Shown here one piece after another: positions 10,534 to 22,489 of a stretch of 64,000 nucleotides of DNA. The notes below the pieces were generated by a model. That model saw nothing but the letters and a program-made list of their open reading frames with translations, was not told the origin of the DNA and ran no database searches. The position numbers were made by a program, and so were the translations under genes. Numbering within the stretch: position 1 is the stretch's first letter; the number at the start of each line of letters is the position of its first letter. This DNA is from Gautieria morchelliformis (Eukaryota > Basidiomycota > Agaricomycetes > Gomphales > Gomphaceae), in the NCBI GenBank assembly GCA_015179125.1, contig WHVA01000285.1:1-64000 (forward strand), in the 5' to 3' direction.

Positions 10534-11763
10534 ATGCCTCCTCCTACCACAGCTACTTCAGCTCATGCAGGAGCTGTCGAAGTTCTTTCTTATTTTGGCA
10601 ATCTGCAGTACCAAGACGTGTGGAACCCTCCAGCAGCGCTCGAGCTGACAATGAGCTCTCCGACGATGTTCCGCCAGGACACATCGAAGAAGTTCCTGAT
10701 GCAAATCCCAATGACAATCCCAACTACGACGGAAACTTGTTGAGCAGCAGTGGCGAACAGACAGCAGCATCATTCCGACGCCCAGCACCTCCTCCACCAC
10801 CACCACCAGGACCTCCTCCCGGCGGTCCACCCAGCGGTCCCCCAGGCGGTCCTCCACCTCCAAATCCCACCAACCCAGTTCCGCCCACTCCAGCTCTGGA
10901 TCTTGCACAGGCTATCGCCATGTTGGCTGGCCAACTCCAGCATCTGGCCCAAGCTCCACGCCCCAAGACAAAAGTTCGCGAACCGGATCAGTTCGACGGT
11001 TCCTACCCCAAGAAGCTCCAGCCTTTTTTCATTCAGCTTCAGCTCAATTTCTGCGATCGTCCTAACGCCTTTCCCGATGACAAGCGAAAGGTCAATTACG
11101 CCCTTTCCTATCTGCGAGGCATGGCTCTCGACTACTTCAAACCCGCCCTTATGGATCCCTAGGCCGTTGTCGACTGGGCAGATAATTACCACAACTTCAT
11201 TTCCAAACTCCACAACAACTTCGGACCTTTCGATATGGAAGCCAATGTGGAAAATGAATTCAATAAGCTTTGCATGAAAGACACTCATAAGATAGCTAAA
11301 TACATCATCACTTTCCAGCAGCTTGCTCCTCGAGTCCAATGGGGGGAGAAGCTGCACTCCGATGACAGTTCTACATGGGCTTGCCATCCCGGATCAAGGA
11401 TGAAATCGCCCATGTCGGAAAACCCGCCACTCTGACCGACCTCTGCAACCTAGCCCAATCTATTGATGCATGCTAATGGGAAAGACATTCCAAAGTCGCT
11501 CATGAAACTTCCGCCCAGAGCAAGCATGACAAGTCTTCCGACAACAACTCTGATAAAGACAAGAAGAAGACAAGTTCCGGAAATAACAACTCCAGAAACA
11601 ACAACAACAGTTCCAGCTCCAACTCCGGCAACCGGAACACCACTCCTGCACCTTGGAACAACCAGGCCTCTGGTTCTAACACCAACGCCTGGAAAAGCAC
11701 TCCCGACCTTTCCAACAAACTTGGGAAGGATGGAAAACTAACCCCTGCAGAACACCAGCGTTG
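10534..11763 (+). pseudogene. Gypsy C gag, broken
   Basis: Begins at the ATG at 10534 (MPPPTTATSAHAGAVEV) shortly after the LTR and primer site. It changes frame near 10640 into a proline/glycine-rich linker and then a retrotransposon gag capsid domain (VREPDQFDGSYPKKLQPFF, about 10970-11030; NYALSYLRGMALDYFKP, about 11095-11145). A TAG at 11161-11163 and further frame changes near 11345 and 11440 break it. The Ser/Asn-rich C-terminal part runs to an LTR F inserted at 11764. The missing CCHC knuckle lies inverted at 14723-14773. No pol of this element is in the window. Confidence 0.8.
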
Positions 11764-12296
11764 TGTCAAGATTGGTTTTTAGGCGTTAATATCGTGTATT
11801 AGTGAACACAGCAAATGCCTGAATAACTTGTGCGAATAAGTATGCCGTTCGGCGAATAGGTGAACCAATAAATGTTCACAAGATAAGAGGGCTGCCCGAG
11901 CGGAGATCGCCCTATCTACAGTGGTAGCGAAATAGCCCGTGGCACTTGACGATGTAACGTACAAGGTGTCACGGAAGGATTGTCTAAGTAGCAACAATCC
12001 CTTCACCGGCGAAGGTGCTCCTTCGGAGCCCTTCGCCGCCAGCACAGAAAATAGTTTGAAGGCTAAGGTAACGAAGATGAAGTATGAGAACTCACCAGTG
12101 ATACCTAAGTCCTCTTCTGGTCAAAGATAGAAATCTCCAGGAGAAGGCTCAAGACGATGATCACAGCGAGGTCAAGTTTGCACAAGATGGACGACGTATG
12201 ATAACTGAACTGGGGAATATACATGTGAAATGCAAACTACTTATATCAAATGCTCGTAAGGTATCAGCGAATAGGAAAGAGGCCATCACGAGTCAG
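11764..12296 (-). repeat. LTR F in gag C, first part
   Basis: Starts TGTCAAGATTGG, the reverse of the end of the complete LTR F at 35832-37083 (which ends CCAATCTTGACA), and contains the same TTCGCC-rich segments. The 5 bp before it are CGTTG. The expected partner after the other end is now inverted and reads CATTG. It is interrupted at 12297 by a hAT-type element and continues at 13119. Confidence 0.85.
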
Positions 12297-13118
12297 TAGT
12301 GATGGGCACGGCTCGGCCCAGGCCGTCTGCCGAGCCAGGCCGAGCCAAACCAGGCCCAAGCCGTTGGCACATCCGGCTCCAGGGCCTGGCTCAGGTTTTG
12401 ACAGGCCAGAGCCGAGCCAGGAAGCCAGGGCCTGCGGGCGCTTAAATCCAGGATCTTCGGTCGCCGAAAAGGACATCTGTGCTCTGATACTGGCACGTAC
12501 ATAAGCAGTTTTTCATGATATATAGTGTAGTTACAGTGGTCTTAAACCTTACTCTCTACCCACTTGCCATCTGTTGGAGTTGCAAACCGCAGCGCCCAAA
12601 GCCCCTGATTATTCAGCAGGTCATTATTGACCGTTTTAGGTCTTGCGGAGTCGCAAGACATTCTTTTATTTCCCTTTATTGCGAGTCTTATTGTTCTCAT
12701 GAAATTATAAGTAGCTATTGTCATGTAAAGTCTCCCTCAGTGGTTTGACACCGTGCAAACACTGAATTGATTTGTCATCGTATAGTCTTGTTATTATTAT
12801 ACCATCCACTTGCCATGCGTCGTCATCATATCGATGATTCCGACGATTCCGGGGCAGGTAGTGATTGCAACGACATCATCGACAATGAGGAAGAATTTTA
12901 AGGAAGAATTTTAATCTCTTTTGCGCTACATACAAAAAAATGATATCTGTGTCTACAATCCATTCCCCCACCAACAAGCCATGGCCCAAGCCAAGGCCAA
13001 GCTGGAGCCGAGCCAGGCCAAGTGCCAACGGCCTGGCTCAGGATTTTGCAAGCCAAAGCCAGCACTAACCAGGCCAAAGCCACGGCTTTCAGGCCAAGCC
13101 AGGCCGTGCCCATCACTA
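12297..13118. mobile_element. Non-autonomous hAT-type element, 822 bp
   Basis: Perfect 15-bp terminal inverted repeats, TAGTGATGGGCACGG and CCGTGCCCATCACTA. They are flanked by an exact 8-bp duplication CGAGTCAG (12289-12296 and 13119-13126), the hallmark of hAT transposons. Both ends continue into subterminal repeats built on GCCAGGCC/GAGCCAGGC. No transposase domain is visible inside; the longest frames are 60-90 codons of low complexity. It inserted into the LTR F. Confidence 0.9.
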
Positions 13119-13425
13119 CGAGTCAGGGTTGGATAGGGGTGCGCAGTCGTGATACAACATAGATGAAATAAACATACAATAGAGTGAGAGAAGAGGGAGA
13201 ACATGAAACGACGGAGAGCGAAGGTGGCGAAGGCACCTACGAAATTATGTCTTGGGGCCCGCATATACACCGCCCTGCATGGGTTCTTCATCTGCTGGGT
13301 TGATCCCACATGACCTATGGGTAGAACGTCCCACGAACGCACCCTGCTCATATGAACACCAAAAGGGGGTTGGATCGAGAAGCTGATGGAGCTACTGACG
13401 AGCCATTATGCCGGGTAGGGATGTC
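13119..13425 (-). repeat. LTR F, second part, ending at an inversion junction
   Basis: Continues the LTR F after the hAT element and matches 36250-36560 in reverse (for example the region around CATATGAACACC, 13352). Homology stops near 13425, where family-C LTR sequence starts. The missing 0.42 kb of LTR F is found in the opposite orientation at 14774-15200, so this is one side of an inversion. Confidence 0.75.
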
Positions 13426-13426
13426 G

Positions 13427-14722
13427 ACTCCGATAGTTCCGATATTCCGCCCCTTGTTCTATTCCCTTGTTCTTTCGACTCTATTACTTGGACCCACCGG
13501 ACTCACCTCTCAGTACAGCAAGACCATATGTCCGGTCCTCCTTGTAGTTCGTTGTCAGATATGTTTTCTGACCCCTTGTTCTTTTGCCATTGTTTTACCT
13601 TACCCTGAACCCCCCTTGTAGTCCCCTTGTTCCCAATTAGTTAATTACCCCATATGTCTATCTAACTTCCGCTCTCTCCGGAATTTGCTTAGTACTATCA
13701 CATTTGTTACGTATCGAGATTTCCGCTAAGTCGGAACTGGAAAGGACAGCGGCTTCAACTTGTAGGTTGCGCCCCCAATGAACTATCGTCCTACGTATTT
13801 CGGAACTGAGTCGGAAGTCGGAAAGTACTGAACCAAAGGTTTGGTCGGAACTTGAGTCGGAACTGAGGCAGAAGGTGGAAGATGGAAGGCGGAGAGAGAC
13901 TGAGATCTTGCTAGACTCGCTGTGCTAAGAACAGGAGATGGAGCGAAGGAAATCAAGTATCGAAGGCGATTATCTGATTGCAGAATAAGAGACATACATG
14001 ACAGGCTTTTATACAAAGAGCTGAGGCAACAGGTAATGATATGGTACTAAGCAAATTCCGGAGGAAGCGGAAGTCGAGTAGACAATGCGTGGGAACTAAC
14101 TATTGGGAACAATGGGACTACAAGGGGGGTTCAGGGTAAGGTAGAACAATGGCAAAGAACAAGGGGTCGGGAAAACATATCTGACAACGAAACACAAGGA
14201 GGGTCGGACATTTGGTCTTGATGAACTGTAAGGTGGGTCCGGTGGGTCCGAGTAATAGAGTCGAAAGAACAAGGGAAATGTACAAGGGGCGGAATGTCGG
14301 AAATATCGGAGGGGTGGAATGTGTTGCGGAAATATCGTAGGGGCGGAAGGTATTGCGGAACTGAGGGTCGGAAGTCGGAAATGAACGGTTGTAACACTCA
14401 TTACATGTTGTCCCAGCTCTTTGTATAAAAGCCTCTCATGTATGTCTATTATTCTGCAATCAGATCATTGCCTTCAATACTTGATTTCCTTTGCTCTATC
14501 TCCTGTTCTTAGCACAGCCAGTTTAGCAAGACCTCCATCTCTCTGCCTTCCACCTTCAGACTCAGTTCCGACTCAAGTTCCGACTTCTGTTTAGTTCGAT
14601 ACTTTCCGACTTCTGACCCGCGTTCTGAAATACTTAGGACGATAGTTTATTGGGGGAGTAACACTTAAGTTGAAGCCGTTGTCCTTTCCAGTTCCGACTT
14701 GCGGAAATCTCGATATGTAACA
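13427..14722 (+). repeat. Gypsy C LTR with another C LTR nested inside
   Basis: The outer LTR occupies 13427-13704 and 14397-14722 in plus orientation. Its 5' part is cut by the inversion junction. The 3' part has TATAAAAG (14425) and ends GATATGTAACA at 14722. The inner solo LTR (13705-14396) is listed separately. Confidence 0.75.
13705..14396 (-). repeat. Solo LTR, Gypsy family C, nested
   Basis: A complete LTR in reverse orientation, beginning TGTTACGTATCGAG and ending GGTTGTAACA, 692 bp. It is inserted in a plus-strand copy of the same family. The flanks (CACATT before, CTCATT after) form an imperfect duplication. It contains the mirrored TATA box (TTTTATAC near 14011) and GATTATCTGATT near 13972. 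Confidence 0.8.
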
Positions 14723-14773
14723 CGTGACCTCCTTTGCCGCAGAAGAGGCAAAGGTTGTTGTCCATACAATGTG
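14723..14773 (-). pseudogene. Gag C zinc-knuckle fragment, inverted
   Basis: The minus strand encodes MDNNLCLFCGKGGHVT, the start of a CCHC knuckle. It completes the gag reading frame that stops at 11763 (gag ...HQRC then MDNN...). It sits between an LTR C and the remainder of LTR F, in opposite orientation to the rest of gag, which demonstrates the inversion. Confidence 0.7.
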
Positions 14774-15202
14774 TCATGACGCGTTTATTTCCCATACTCA
14801 GATGCCCTGTTCTCCCATTTCTCACTCCACCTCCGTGTTCGTTCCGATCGCCCTTGCCATGTTCGGCAACCGATCTTCGCTGTTCGCGCCATTTACCATA
14901 GCCACGCCGTCAAAGCACGATCGACGTCTTTGGACTGACTTGACAGTCATCGCTGGGCCTATCACCTCCTCTGCTCAACCCTCTTTCGATGGTGTTCCTA
15001 TGATCGGATTGTCATGACTTGTGTATTTCCTGCACCTTGTTATCCCCATTTCCCCTTTTGCCACTCCTCCCCCGTGTTCGCTCGGCTTCGCCCTCCACCT
15101 CAACCACTCCTCCCCTATGTCATCTCCGTTCGCCCTTCCTTGCATTTCGCCAAACAGCCATTCGCTGCTCGCATCATTCGCCAGCAGCCACACCATCAAA
15201 TC
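14774..15202 (+). repeat. LTR F, inverted remainder
   Basis: Starts TGTCATGACGCG, like the complete LTR F at 35832 (TGTCATGACGTG), and runs parallel to 35832-36240. It ends near CACCATCAAA, where internal Gypsy C sequence begins. Together with 11764-13425 it makes about one full LTR F length. Confidence 0.75.
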
Positions 15203-15228
15203 ATTATCAGGTGGGAATCAGATAATAC

Positions 15229-15664
15229 TGTTATGTATCGGAAATCCCGGAGATCGGAACTAGAAAGGACAATGGCTTCAACTTATATGTTGCCCCCCTG
15301 ATAAACTATTGTCCTAAGTATTTCGGATATGACTTCCGGATGTCAGAGAAGGCGGAAGTCGGGAGGAGAGTACTGAGAGTCGAAGGTCAGAGGGCAGAGG
15401 TCAGAAGAGGCAGAAGAAGGAGTAAGAACAATGGCAAAAGAACTACGGTGCGTAAGTACAATGGGCATTGGAACAAATGGAAATATGGAAATGGTATCTT
15501 GCTGTGTTCAGGGTTGAGTACGGAGGCCAATGGGTAGAGTCGACCAGGGGTACTGAAGAACAAGGGGTCGAGGTCATGGGTTGCGGAGGTTGTGGAATAG
15601 AGTTGGAGGTGCTGCAGAGGTGTTCCAGAGGTGGTGGAGATGGTTGAGTGGCATGGTCGTAACA
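15229..15664 (-). repeat. Gypsy family C LTR (shorter subtype) with primer site
   Basis: Begins TGTTATGTATCGG and ends GGTCGTAACA, 436 bp. In its own (minus) orientation it is followed after the 2-nt spacer by the primer site at 15226-15216 and a few bases of internal region (CCCACC), after which homology stops at the inversion junction. It is the closest relative of the LTR at the window start. Confidence 0.8.
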
Positions 15665-17435
15665 ACCTATAAAGTTAAGCCCCCCATTCTGAACCTTGGA
15701 TCAGCCCATGTTTCAGGCCGAGTCTAAGTATGACTTCCAGTCTTAACATGGTCATAGCAGTGGCCCCTAGTCCATCAAGCTCGGACAAACTCTACAATGC
15801 CAACACATTGGCTGCAATGCAGGAAGTTGACCATGGCAGGATTGAAGGCTTACATGCCAACAAGGTGGCTGTAACATCCTTGTGGAGTTTTTGGAGACAT
15901 CCAGGATTTACAGTAGCCAGAAGGTTCTAATGTGGTGCATTGGCTATAGCAAGCTGTCCAGCTGGCTTCTTGGATGCCCGATATGTTTAACCACATAGAG
16001 CAAGTACTGCGCATCCTATCTGATAAAATAGATGACCTTGTCAGACTGACTCAGACCGCGATTGCCACTGATGATGTGATCTAATTGGGAAGGTGTAGTT
16101 ATCTAGAAACTTGTATGAAATTGATAGTCTTGAATTGAGTTTGGATCACTTTTATTTTACTGTGAGTAAGTCACCTGCCTGCTGAATTTGGTTTAAACCA
16201 TGAAGATGTCTCCCAGCACACCTTCGTCACACCAATGGCATGCCTGAAAACCTGTAAGGGTCCTTCCAAGAACGTCTCTTATCAGCAGCATAAAGTTGCC
16301 TCAAAGGTTGCCAAGATGAGACGACAGAATATCCATGATTCAGTCAATGAGGTCCTTGATATGGTTGACAGACTCATTTCGCATTGGAACACAAGAAGAG
16401 CACTAGATTTCTCCCGGATGAAAAGAAGCCCTAACATCTTTGATGCAGCACAACATGCCATTTGTCTGGTAGAAAAGGAAAATGAGAAACAGGGTAAGCA
16501 CATCCAATAATGCACATGTATAACGGTACACTGACTTCAGGACAGACTTGGAAATCTCACCTTAAGACTATGAGCATATCAAACTTGTCGTTGAGAGGAT
16601 CCGAGGGCTTGGTGGCCCAGAATTTGCAAAGGGCTTGGTTGCCCCATAGGTGTCCTGTCATATATTGACTGGCATAGAAGAAGAGGTGCACTCATTTTCA
16701 TTCAGTTATCTCCTTGTGCTAATTGGTATCTCTAGTTGCATCATCTCAATGCTCATACCTCAGCGGAGGTATTCATGTTTATGTTCAAAGGTAAAGATGA
16801 GTATCACCCATCCTTGTCAACGATCTCAAACTCGACCCCGACAGGGTGTCAAGGGAATTTGAAATGTGTACAATGCAAAGTGCCGACAGCTGATTTATTA
16901 ACGGTGTTTCTTGATCAGGTCTACTATGCATGCACGCCGGCTTCTTCCCGGATTGTGGACTCTAGCATGTTTCATGCGGACACACGTCTTGCTGGTCGAA
17001 AACTTACAGAATTCAATGGGCGAGTCAATGCAACTTTAGCTTCATAGGTCGCTCGCCGTTCCACTAGGCCCCTAGTCGCGTTCGGCCGTCGATGCCAAGG
17101 TCCAACCAAGGCTTTAGATTCTATGTATGCGTTGAAAACCAGCCTGGCGTTTGTTCAGCGGAGTAAATAAGCAAATTCAGTCAATCCACTCCAATGTAAC
17201 TGCATGACGCCGGGCATACACAGAGTAGCAGTAAAACCGAACAACCTGGCGAGATATCATGCAAACGACTTGTTCGTACCCCTGCTAGTTGACATAACCA
17301 GGTCTGCATCGGATTTGATTACCGACTGGGACAAAATCGACTGTCCTGGTTCCCTGCGGTCAATGATGCTGATCGTATACAGAGTCCGAATAATTATCAA
17401 ACCGTCGGTGTCAGTGCCCATGTGCCTCTGGGATT
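15665..17435. other. No recognised gene
   Basis: Contains short open frames, e.g. 16235-16510 (91 aa, contains ASKVAKMRRQNIHDSVNEV) and 16736-17047 (103 aa, contains HTSAEVFMFMFKGKDEYHP), that could be exons of a decayed gene. I recognise no domain and see no clear splice chain. Confidence 0.4.
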
Positions 17436-20400
17436 CTAGCGCCAGCAGTCCTCCCTGAGTCTGACGACGTCGACCAAGTCACCCAGGCCGGATTCCGACA
17501 CTTCAAGCTCTTCGTTGAGCTTCTCCAGACCACCCGCATCGGTATCAAATATTCGATCAACCGCAATACGGAATTGGTTTTCCTCGAGTGTCAAGAGTTT
17601 CATGGCATCTAGAAGCTGTGCCCAAGGACCTTCTATTCTCCTCACTGAACGTCCCATGGCCATTCGGCAAGCCTGTACCCATAGCAGACACTCCTCGGCG
17701 ATCTGCCTGGCTTCGGTAAGAGAGAGTCGACCAATACCTCGTTGTAATACTCGTTGCTGGAGAATGACGGCAGCTAAAGAGGAGGATATACGTCTGTAGA
17801 GTATAGCGGCGAAAGGACCGGGCAATGAATGCGCTAAAGATGCTAGTTGAGACGACAAGGTTGATAATGGAGCAACGAGTGTTGGTGGTATCGACACCCC
17901 TTTCTCATGTGGCGGCGGGTTTTCAGATTCATCCCACTGGCTGGTAGTATAACAATAAGCACGAGACCGAAGAGGACAGTTCCGTACACACCTCGTGAAA
18001 TATGCCTTAGATGCAGAATTTACCTCCGAACATACATGCCGTACAATCATATCCTCAGCACGTTCGCCTAGTGAGCGATACTGGGTCACCAACTCCTGAA
18101 AGATCGTTCCCTCAGAAGCGGCTTCTACATCTTGCCATGCTGATGTAGCATCTCCCGAGGGATCTGGTAGCAAGGGATGTGCATCGGCTTTGGCACGTAG
18201 TGCTGCCCGTGCGTTGATTTCGGACCAGAGCTCCAGAAAAAAAAGGTCTTCCCCCCATCTGTCCATTTCTGCTGCAATGTAGTGGGCGCTCACACCGGCT
18301 TTAACCAGTCTGCCCATGCCTTCCACACCGCCCGTTAATGTCCGCGTGTCAGAGCCGTGACCGACCTGTCCAGATAATGCCCCGGGCACGGCACGTACAA
18401 AGGATGAAGATAGGGTTTCAAAAGCGTCCAACGAAGAAGAGATGCGGGAATGGTATGACTCCAGGATTGGGATTTGAACTGTAATGAGAAATCGGGTGCG
18501 CGCGGTGAAGCGTGGAAGGGGTTGGTAACGATCTGAAAATCGTAAGCTTAGGTGACATCTCTGCACTGATAAACATCAACGCACCGGTAATTTGTTCAAT
18601 CAAAGCTTTTACTCTTCGAGCAGAGTTCGTTGGTCGGAAGTCCGCGTCTGTGCCGGAAGTGTCTGCGTCGTCTGCATCATCGGCCACTTGCCACGCATTT
18701 GGCGAGCTGATGATATCATTATACTGGTCCTCGGCAACTTTGATGAGGTATTTACATGCCATAGCTTGAAAGAAGACAGGGGCTCACATCTGCGCTCCCC
18801 CTCCAGCCAGGCTTCGAACCACTCTTTATTCCCAAGAATCTGCATGCTTATTCCTTCCCAAGTAACCCCCTTACCATCGACGTCGCTTGATTCGGCCAGA
18901 CCTGTCGCTGCAGTCGTTCCTTCCAAGGAGAAGCCTTGGTCTCTCAGGCTCGCATCAAATGCCAGTGACTGGTAGATGGTGTGTGCTAGAAGGGAGGGGT
19001 GGTGTAAAATGCGAGGCAACGTGTGACGTAGTTTGCGTGTTAGTAACGGGAGGAGATGGAGACTAAATTCCCGCTAAACGAGCATATTAAGGAAAACAAT
19101 TCGCCTTGAAACCGGGAGGCACAGTGCTCACAAAAGCGTTGATATGCTTGTAGCGGGTCGTGGACAGAAGTGCTTGGATTGTGGTCTCCATGAAAGGACG
19201 ATGCGTGTGTGTTACGTTGAGGACGTGTGTGAAGTACCATTCTGGCTGAAACAATATGCGTGATCAATGAGGGCATGGCTTCAGAAACCAGGATATGACC
19301 TTGTCCACCCGATTTGTATCCCTTTTACTTTCGAAATGGAATTTGAAACGAAGAGCTATCGGTGATATCAGGGCTTGGATGGGATATACGCCATCACGTT
19401 TCCAACGGGGATCAGAGCCATGAATCTCATCACCGCTTAAAGGTACGGGATTCGTCAGTTGAGTGGAGAGACAGTAAGGGAAAGTACATACGAGTCTTGC
19501 AACCTGAGAAGATCCCGGAATTCCAACTCGAAGAGCGCGCGATTATCGGGTAACGCAGAGCTGTACTCTATGGGCTGCGGCCATCCCATTTTTTCAGCGG
19601 TCTCCAACAAATTACTAAGTTCACCCGACTGAGCACTTATTTGCATCTTGATTGATTTGCATCTGCTCACGAAGTTAATATGCCCTGGATGTCTGACCAT
19701 GTACGGTCTCGGATTGTGGACAGAAAATTGACAATTTTCAAGGGTTGTGTCTCCTCATGTGTAGCCGACGCACGGGACTGCGCTTGTGACGGATTATCCA
19801 CCGAAGAGCAATGTGTGGAAACAGAGGCGGCAAAGGAATGCAGTAGTCGATATTGCGTTAGGGAGGAGGGGGAGAACCCACGTGCTCCAGGAGACGATAG
19901 TGCGCCTTGGGCTTGTGCGACAGCAGCCTCACTAGAGGCACAAGGAGCTCAGACATACAATCAGGCAGATATAAGCGTATTCACCTAAGCCGTAAGGCGC
20001 GCTCGATGACCAACACGTAGTTCCTGAGGCTTTTCAACTCCTTGAGGTTGTGATGCAGCGACTCGAGCTCCTCCAAGAGCGTAGGGTCATCTCGCCCATC
20101 CGGGCTCAACGAAGAGTCGAGTTCAGACGAGAGTGCAGAGAGTTCATCCGTGAGGGCGTGTCTGGTTATTGACAGCTCTTGTGCTGTAGCAAGGTGACCC
20201 TGGGTCGCCGATAACGTGTCTTTGATGTGCTTATCAACAGCGGCTTGCGATGTTTGGAGCTGCAGTGACACGCTAGCACCGATATCTCGACTCGTGTTTC
20301 GGATTCTCTCACCTCTGCACGAAGCTCCTCCGTCTTCCGGCGCGTGTCGTCGACAACGCTTTGTAGAGCCTCCCCATCCTCTAACTGTGCCAGGGATTGG

Positions 20401-20489
20401 AAATGGGAGTTGAGAAATTGCAAGGCGCGTTTCTGTGACTCTGCTGTGCTTGGAGGCTGCAGTAATCGTTGTATTGCCGACGACGCCAT
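17436..20489 (-). CDS. RINT1/TIP20-family vesicle-tethering protein
   Basis: The family acts in the Dsl1/NRZ tethering complex at the endoplasmic reticulum, receiving COPI vesicles from the Golgi. Start: ATG at 20489 (MASSAIQRLLQPPST). Coiled coil follows (exon 1 to 20313; exon 2 20259-19985, ending LVIERALRL). Then come WPQPIEY (about 19595), the conserved block ALRFKFHFES (about 19330), PEWYFTHVLN (about 19240), GNKEWFEAWLEGE (about 18830) and a long helical C-terminal domain to the stop at 17436. Introns checked: 20260-20312 (53 nt, phase 0), 19932-19984 (53 nt), 19246-19299 (54 nt). A very short intron of about 35 nt near 19660 is needed to keep frame. The product is roughly 850 residues. 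It is divergent from HIS7 with a 60-bp gap. Identification rests on the conserved motif chain. Confidence 0.88.
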
Positions 20490-20549
20490 ACTTGCACGAA
20501 TTGCATCAGTCACGTGACCCACGAGTCATTTTTTACCTCTAATTCGCGC
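20490..20549. promoter_or_regulatory. 60-bp bidirectional promoter, RINT1 / HIS7
   Basis: The whole space between the two start codons. It holds the palindrome GTCACGTGAC (20509-20518) with a CACGTG E-box, as bound by Cbf1/bHLH factors. It also has CGAGTCA (20522-20528), one base from the Gcn4 site TGAGTCA, which would suit a histidine-biosynthesis gene. Binding is inferred from motifs only. Confidence 0.55.
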
Positions 20550-22312
20550 ATGGATCTATACCTGCTAGATTATGGTGCCGGGAACGTACAAAGTCTAGCC
20601 AACTCGCTCCAGAAATTAGGATACAGCTTCAAATGGATAGATTCTCCTTCCGATTTCGACCGTGCCTCAGTAAGCCTCCACGACGTTGTGGTAACTATGT
20701 ATGCTGACGCTGTATTAGAAACTTATATTTCCTGGCGTCGGTGCGTTTCAAACTGCTATAGAACACCTCACAGCGCGAGGACTGCTGGAGCCGCTGCGGC
20801 GGTATATTAACTCGGGCAAACCGTACTTCGGCATCTGCATTGGCTTACAGGTCCTCTTCCAATCTTCTTCCGAGGCACCCTCCGTGCACGGCCTGGGGAT
20901 CATCCCGTCATGTATCGAGCGGTTTGATGATGCCACAAAGGCCGTGCCCCACATGGGCTGGAATTCTGCGCTGTTCAGCGAGTCGGTGACCGCAGAAACG
21001 TCCTATGGCATGTCAGAAGACGCGGCATACTATTTCGTGCACTCATATCGCGCGCGGTATGACCCTGCGGGGGATATGGCAGCCTGGGCACATACGGTGA
21101 CGCAGTACGGAGAAGAGCTGTTCGTTTCGACCGTGCGTCGGGGCCACCTTTTTGCTACCCAGTTTCACCCTGAGAAATCGGGCGTGGCAGGCATGCGGGT
21201 GCTCGATGGCTGGCTGCAGACACCCATCGACGGCGCGGAGAGTGACGTGCAGCCCAGATGTGTGATCACGAGGAGTCCACAGGCGAAGGACGGGTTTATA
21301 CGACGCGTCATCGCGTGCCTAGACGTGCGCGCGAACGACGAAGGCGATCTCGTCGTCACCAAAGGCGACCAGTACGACGTGCGCGAGAAGGCGGCACCCG
21401 CGTCATCTGCTAGCACGTTACGAACGACAACCGCGGGCGCGGTGCGGAACCTCGGGAAACCGGTGGCGTTGGCAGAACGTTACTACGCAGCCGGCGCGGA
21501 CGAAATATGTTTCCTGAACATCACGTCTTTCCGCTCGTCGCCCCTGCACGATCAGCCGATGCTCGCCGTTGTGCGAGCAGCTGCCGAGCAGATTTTCGTT
21601 CCGCTCACGATTGGCGGCGGTATCAAGGTGAGCAGCCTAAGCATCGAAATGAAAAGGGTTTTATACCTCTTAGGACTCGGTGGACCCTGACGGGACACGT
21701 CGCACGGCCGTCGACGTTGCCAGTGCGTACTTCCGCGCGGGCGCGGACAAAGTGAGCATTGGCAGCGAGGCCGTGTTCGCGGTGGAGAGACTGCTAGCCT
21801 CGGGTGTACCCTCCGGTGACAGCGCCATCGAGGCCATTGCGCACGCCTACGGACGGCAAGCGGTCGTTGTGTCGGCGGATCCGCGGCGGGCGTACGTTGA
21901 CGCGGCCACGTACGGTGGGCCGCAGGCGGAAGAGGTCGTGCGCGGGGAAGACGGAAAGGCGTGGTGGTATCAATGCACGGTTTCCGGTGGACGGGAGGCA
22001 CGGCCGGTTGGGGTCGTGCAGCTCGCGCGTGGTGTGGAGCGACTGGGCGCGGGGGAGATCTTATTGAACAGTATCGATCGTGACGGGACGGGTGCAGGAT
22101 TTGATCTTGCATTGATACGACTTGTGAAAGCGGCGGTGCGGATTCCCGTGGTGGCAAGCAGTGGTGCAGGGTGCGCGGAGCACTTTGTACAGGTATTTCA
22201 AGGCACCAGGGCAGAAGCTGCGCTGGCAGCGGGGATTTTCCACCGGGGAGAAGTCGGGATCCCGGATGTGAAAAGCAAGCTTATCGGACGGGGTCTGAAC
22301 GCACGCAGGTAA
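20550..22312 (+). CDS. HIS7: Imidazole glycerol phosphate synthase (glutaminase-cyclase)
   Basis: Bifunctional HisH-HisF enzyme of histidine synthesis. The glutaminase half releases ammonia, and the cyclase half makes imidazole glycerol phosphate plus AICAR. Three exons: 20550-20669, 20719-21627, 21674-22312; introns of 49 and 46 nt, both phase 0. Product 555 aa (yeast His7 is 552). The glutaminase domain begins MDLYLLDYGAGNVQSLANS. It has the catalytic cysteine in PYFGICIGLQ (about 20835) and His/Glu in TQFHPEKSG (about 21165). The cyclase begins RVIACLDVR (about 21305), with GGGIK before intron 2 and SSGAG near 22150; the tail reads AGIFHRGE. All catalytic residues expected are present, so it looks functional. 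It is divergent from RINT1 and 177 bp from the end of the PAL1-like gene. Confidence 0.97.
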
Positions 22313-22489
22313 TAATGAAATGGAGTCCGATTTGAGATTAAGAGCAGGTTGTACATGAACGAGACTGTACAAGAGTACAATCTGCAGCAAGAAAGAGAAC
22401 CCAACGTAGTAAAACAAGAGCGTGCATGCGGAAACCTGGGTGTTAAAAGAAAAAGAGGACGGTATTCTGGCATACATTAAGAGTGGAGA

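Noticed and set aside
20260..20312. Apparent frameshift in the RINT1 coiled coil
   Set aside because: A 53-nt intron (GTGAGA...CTGCAG, phase 0 on both sides) joins the two frames exactly.
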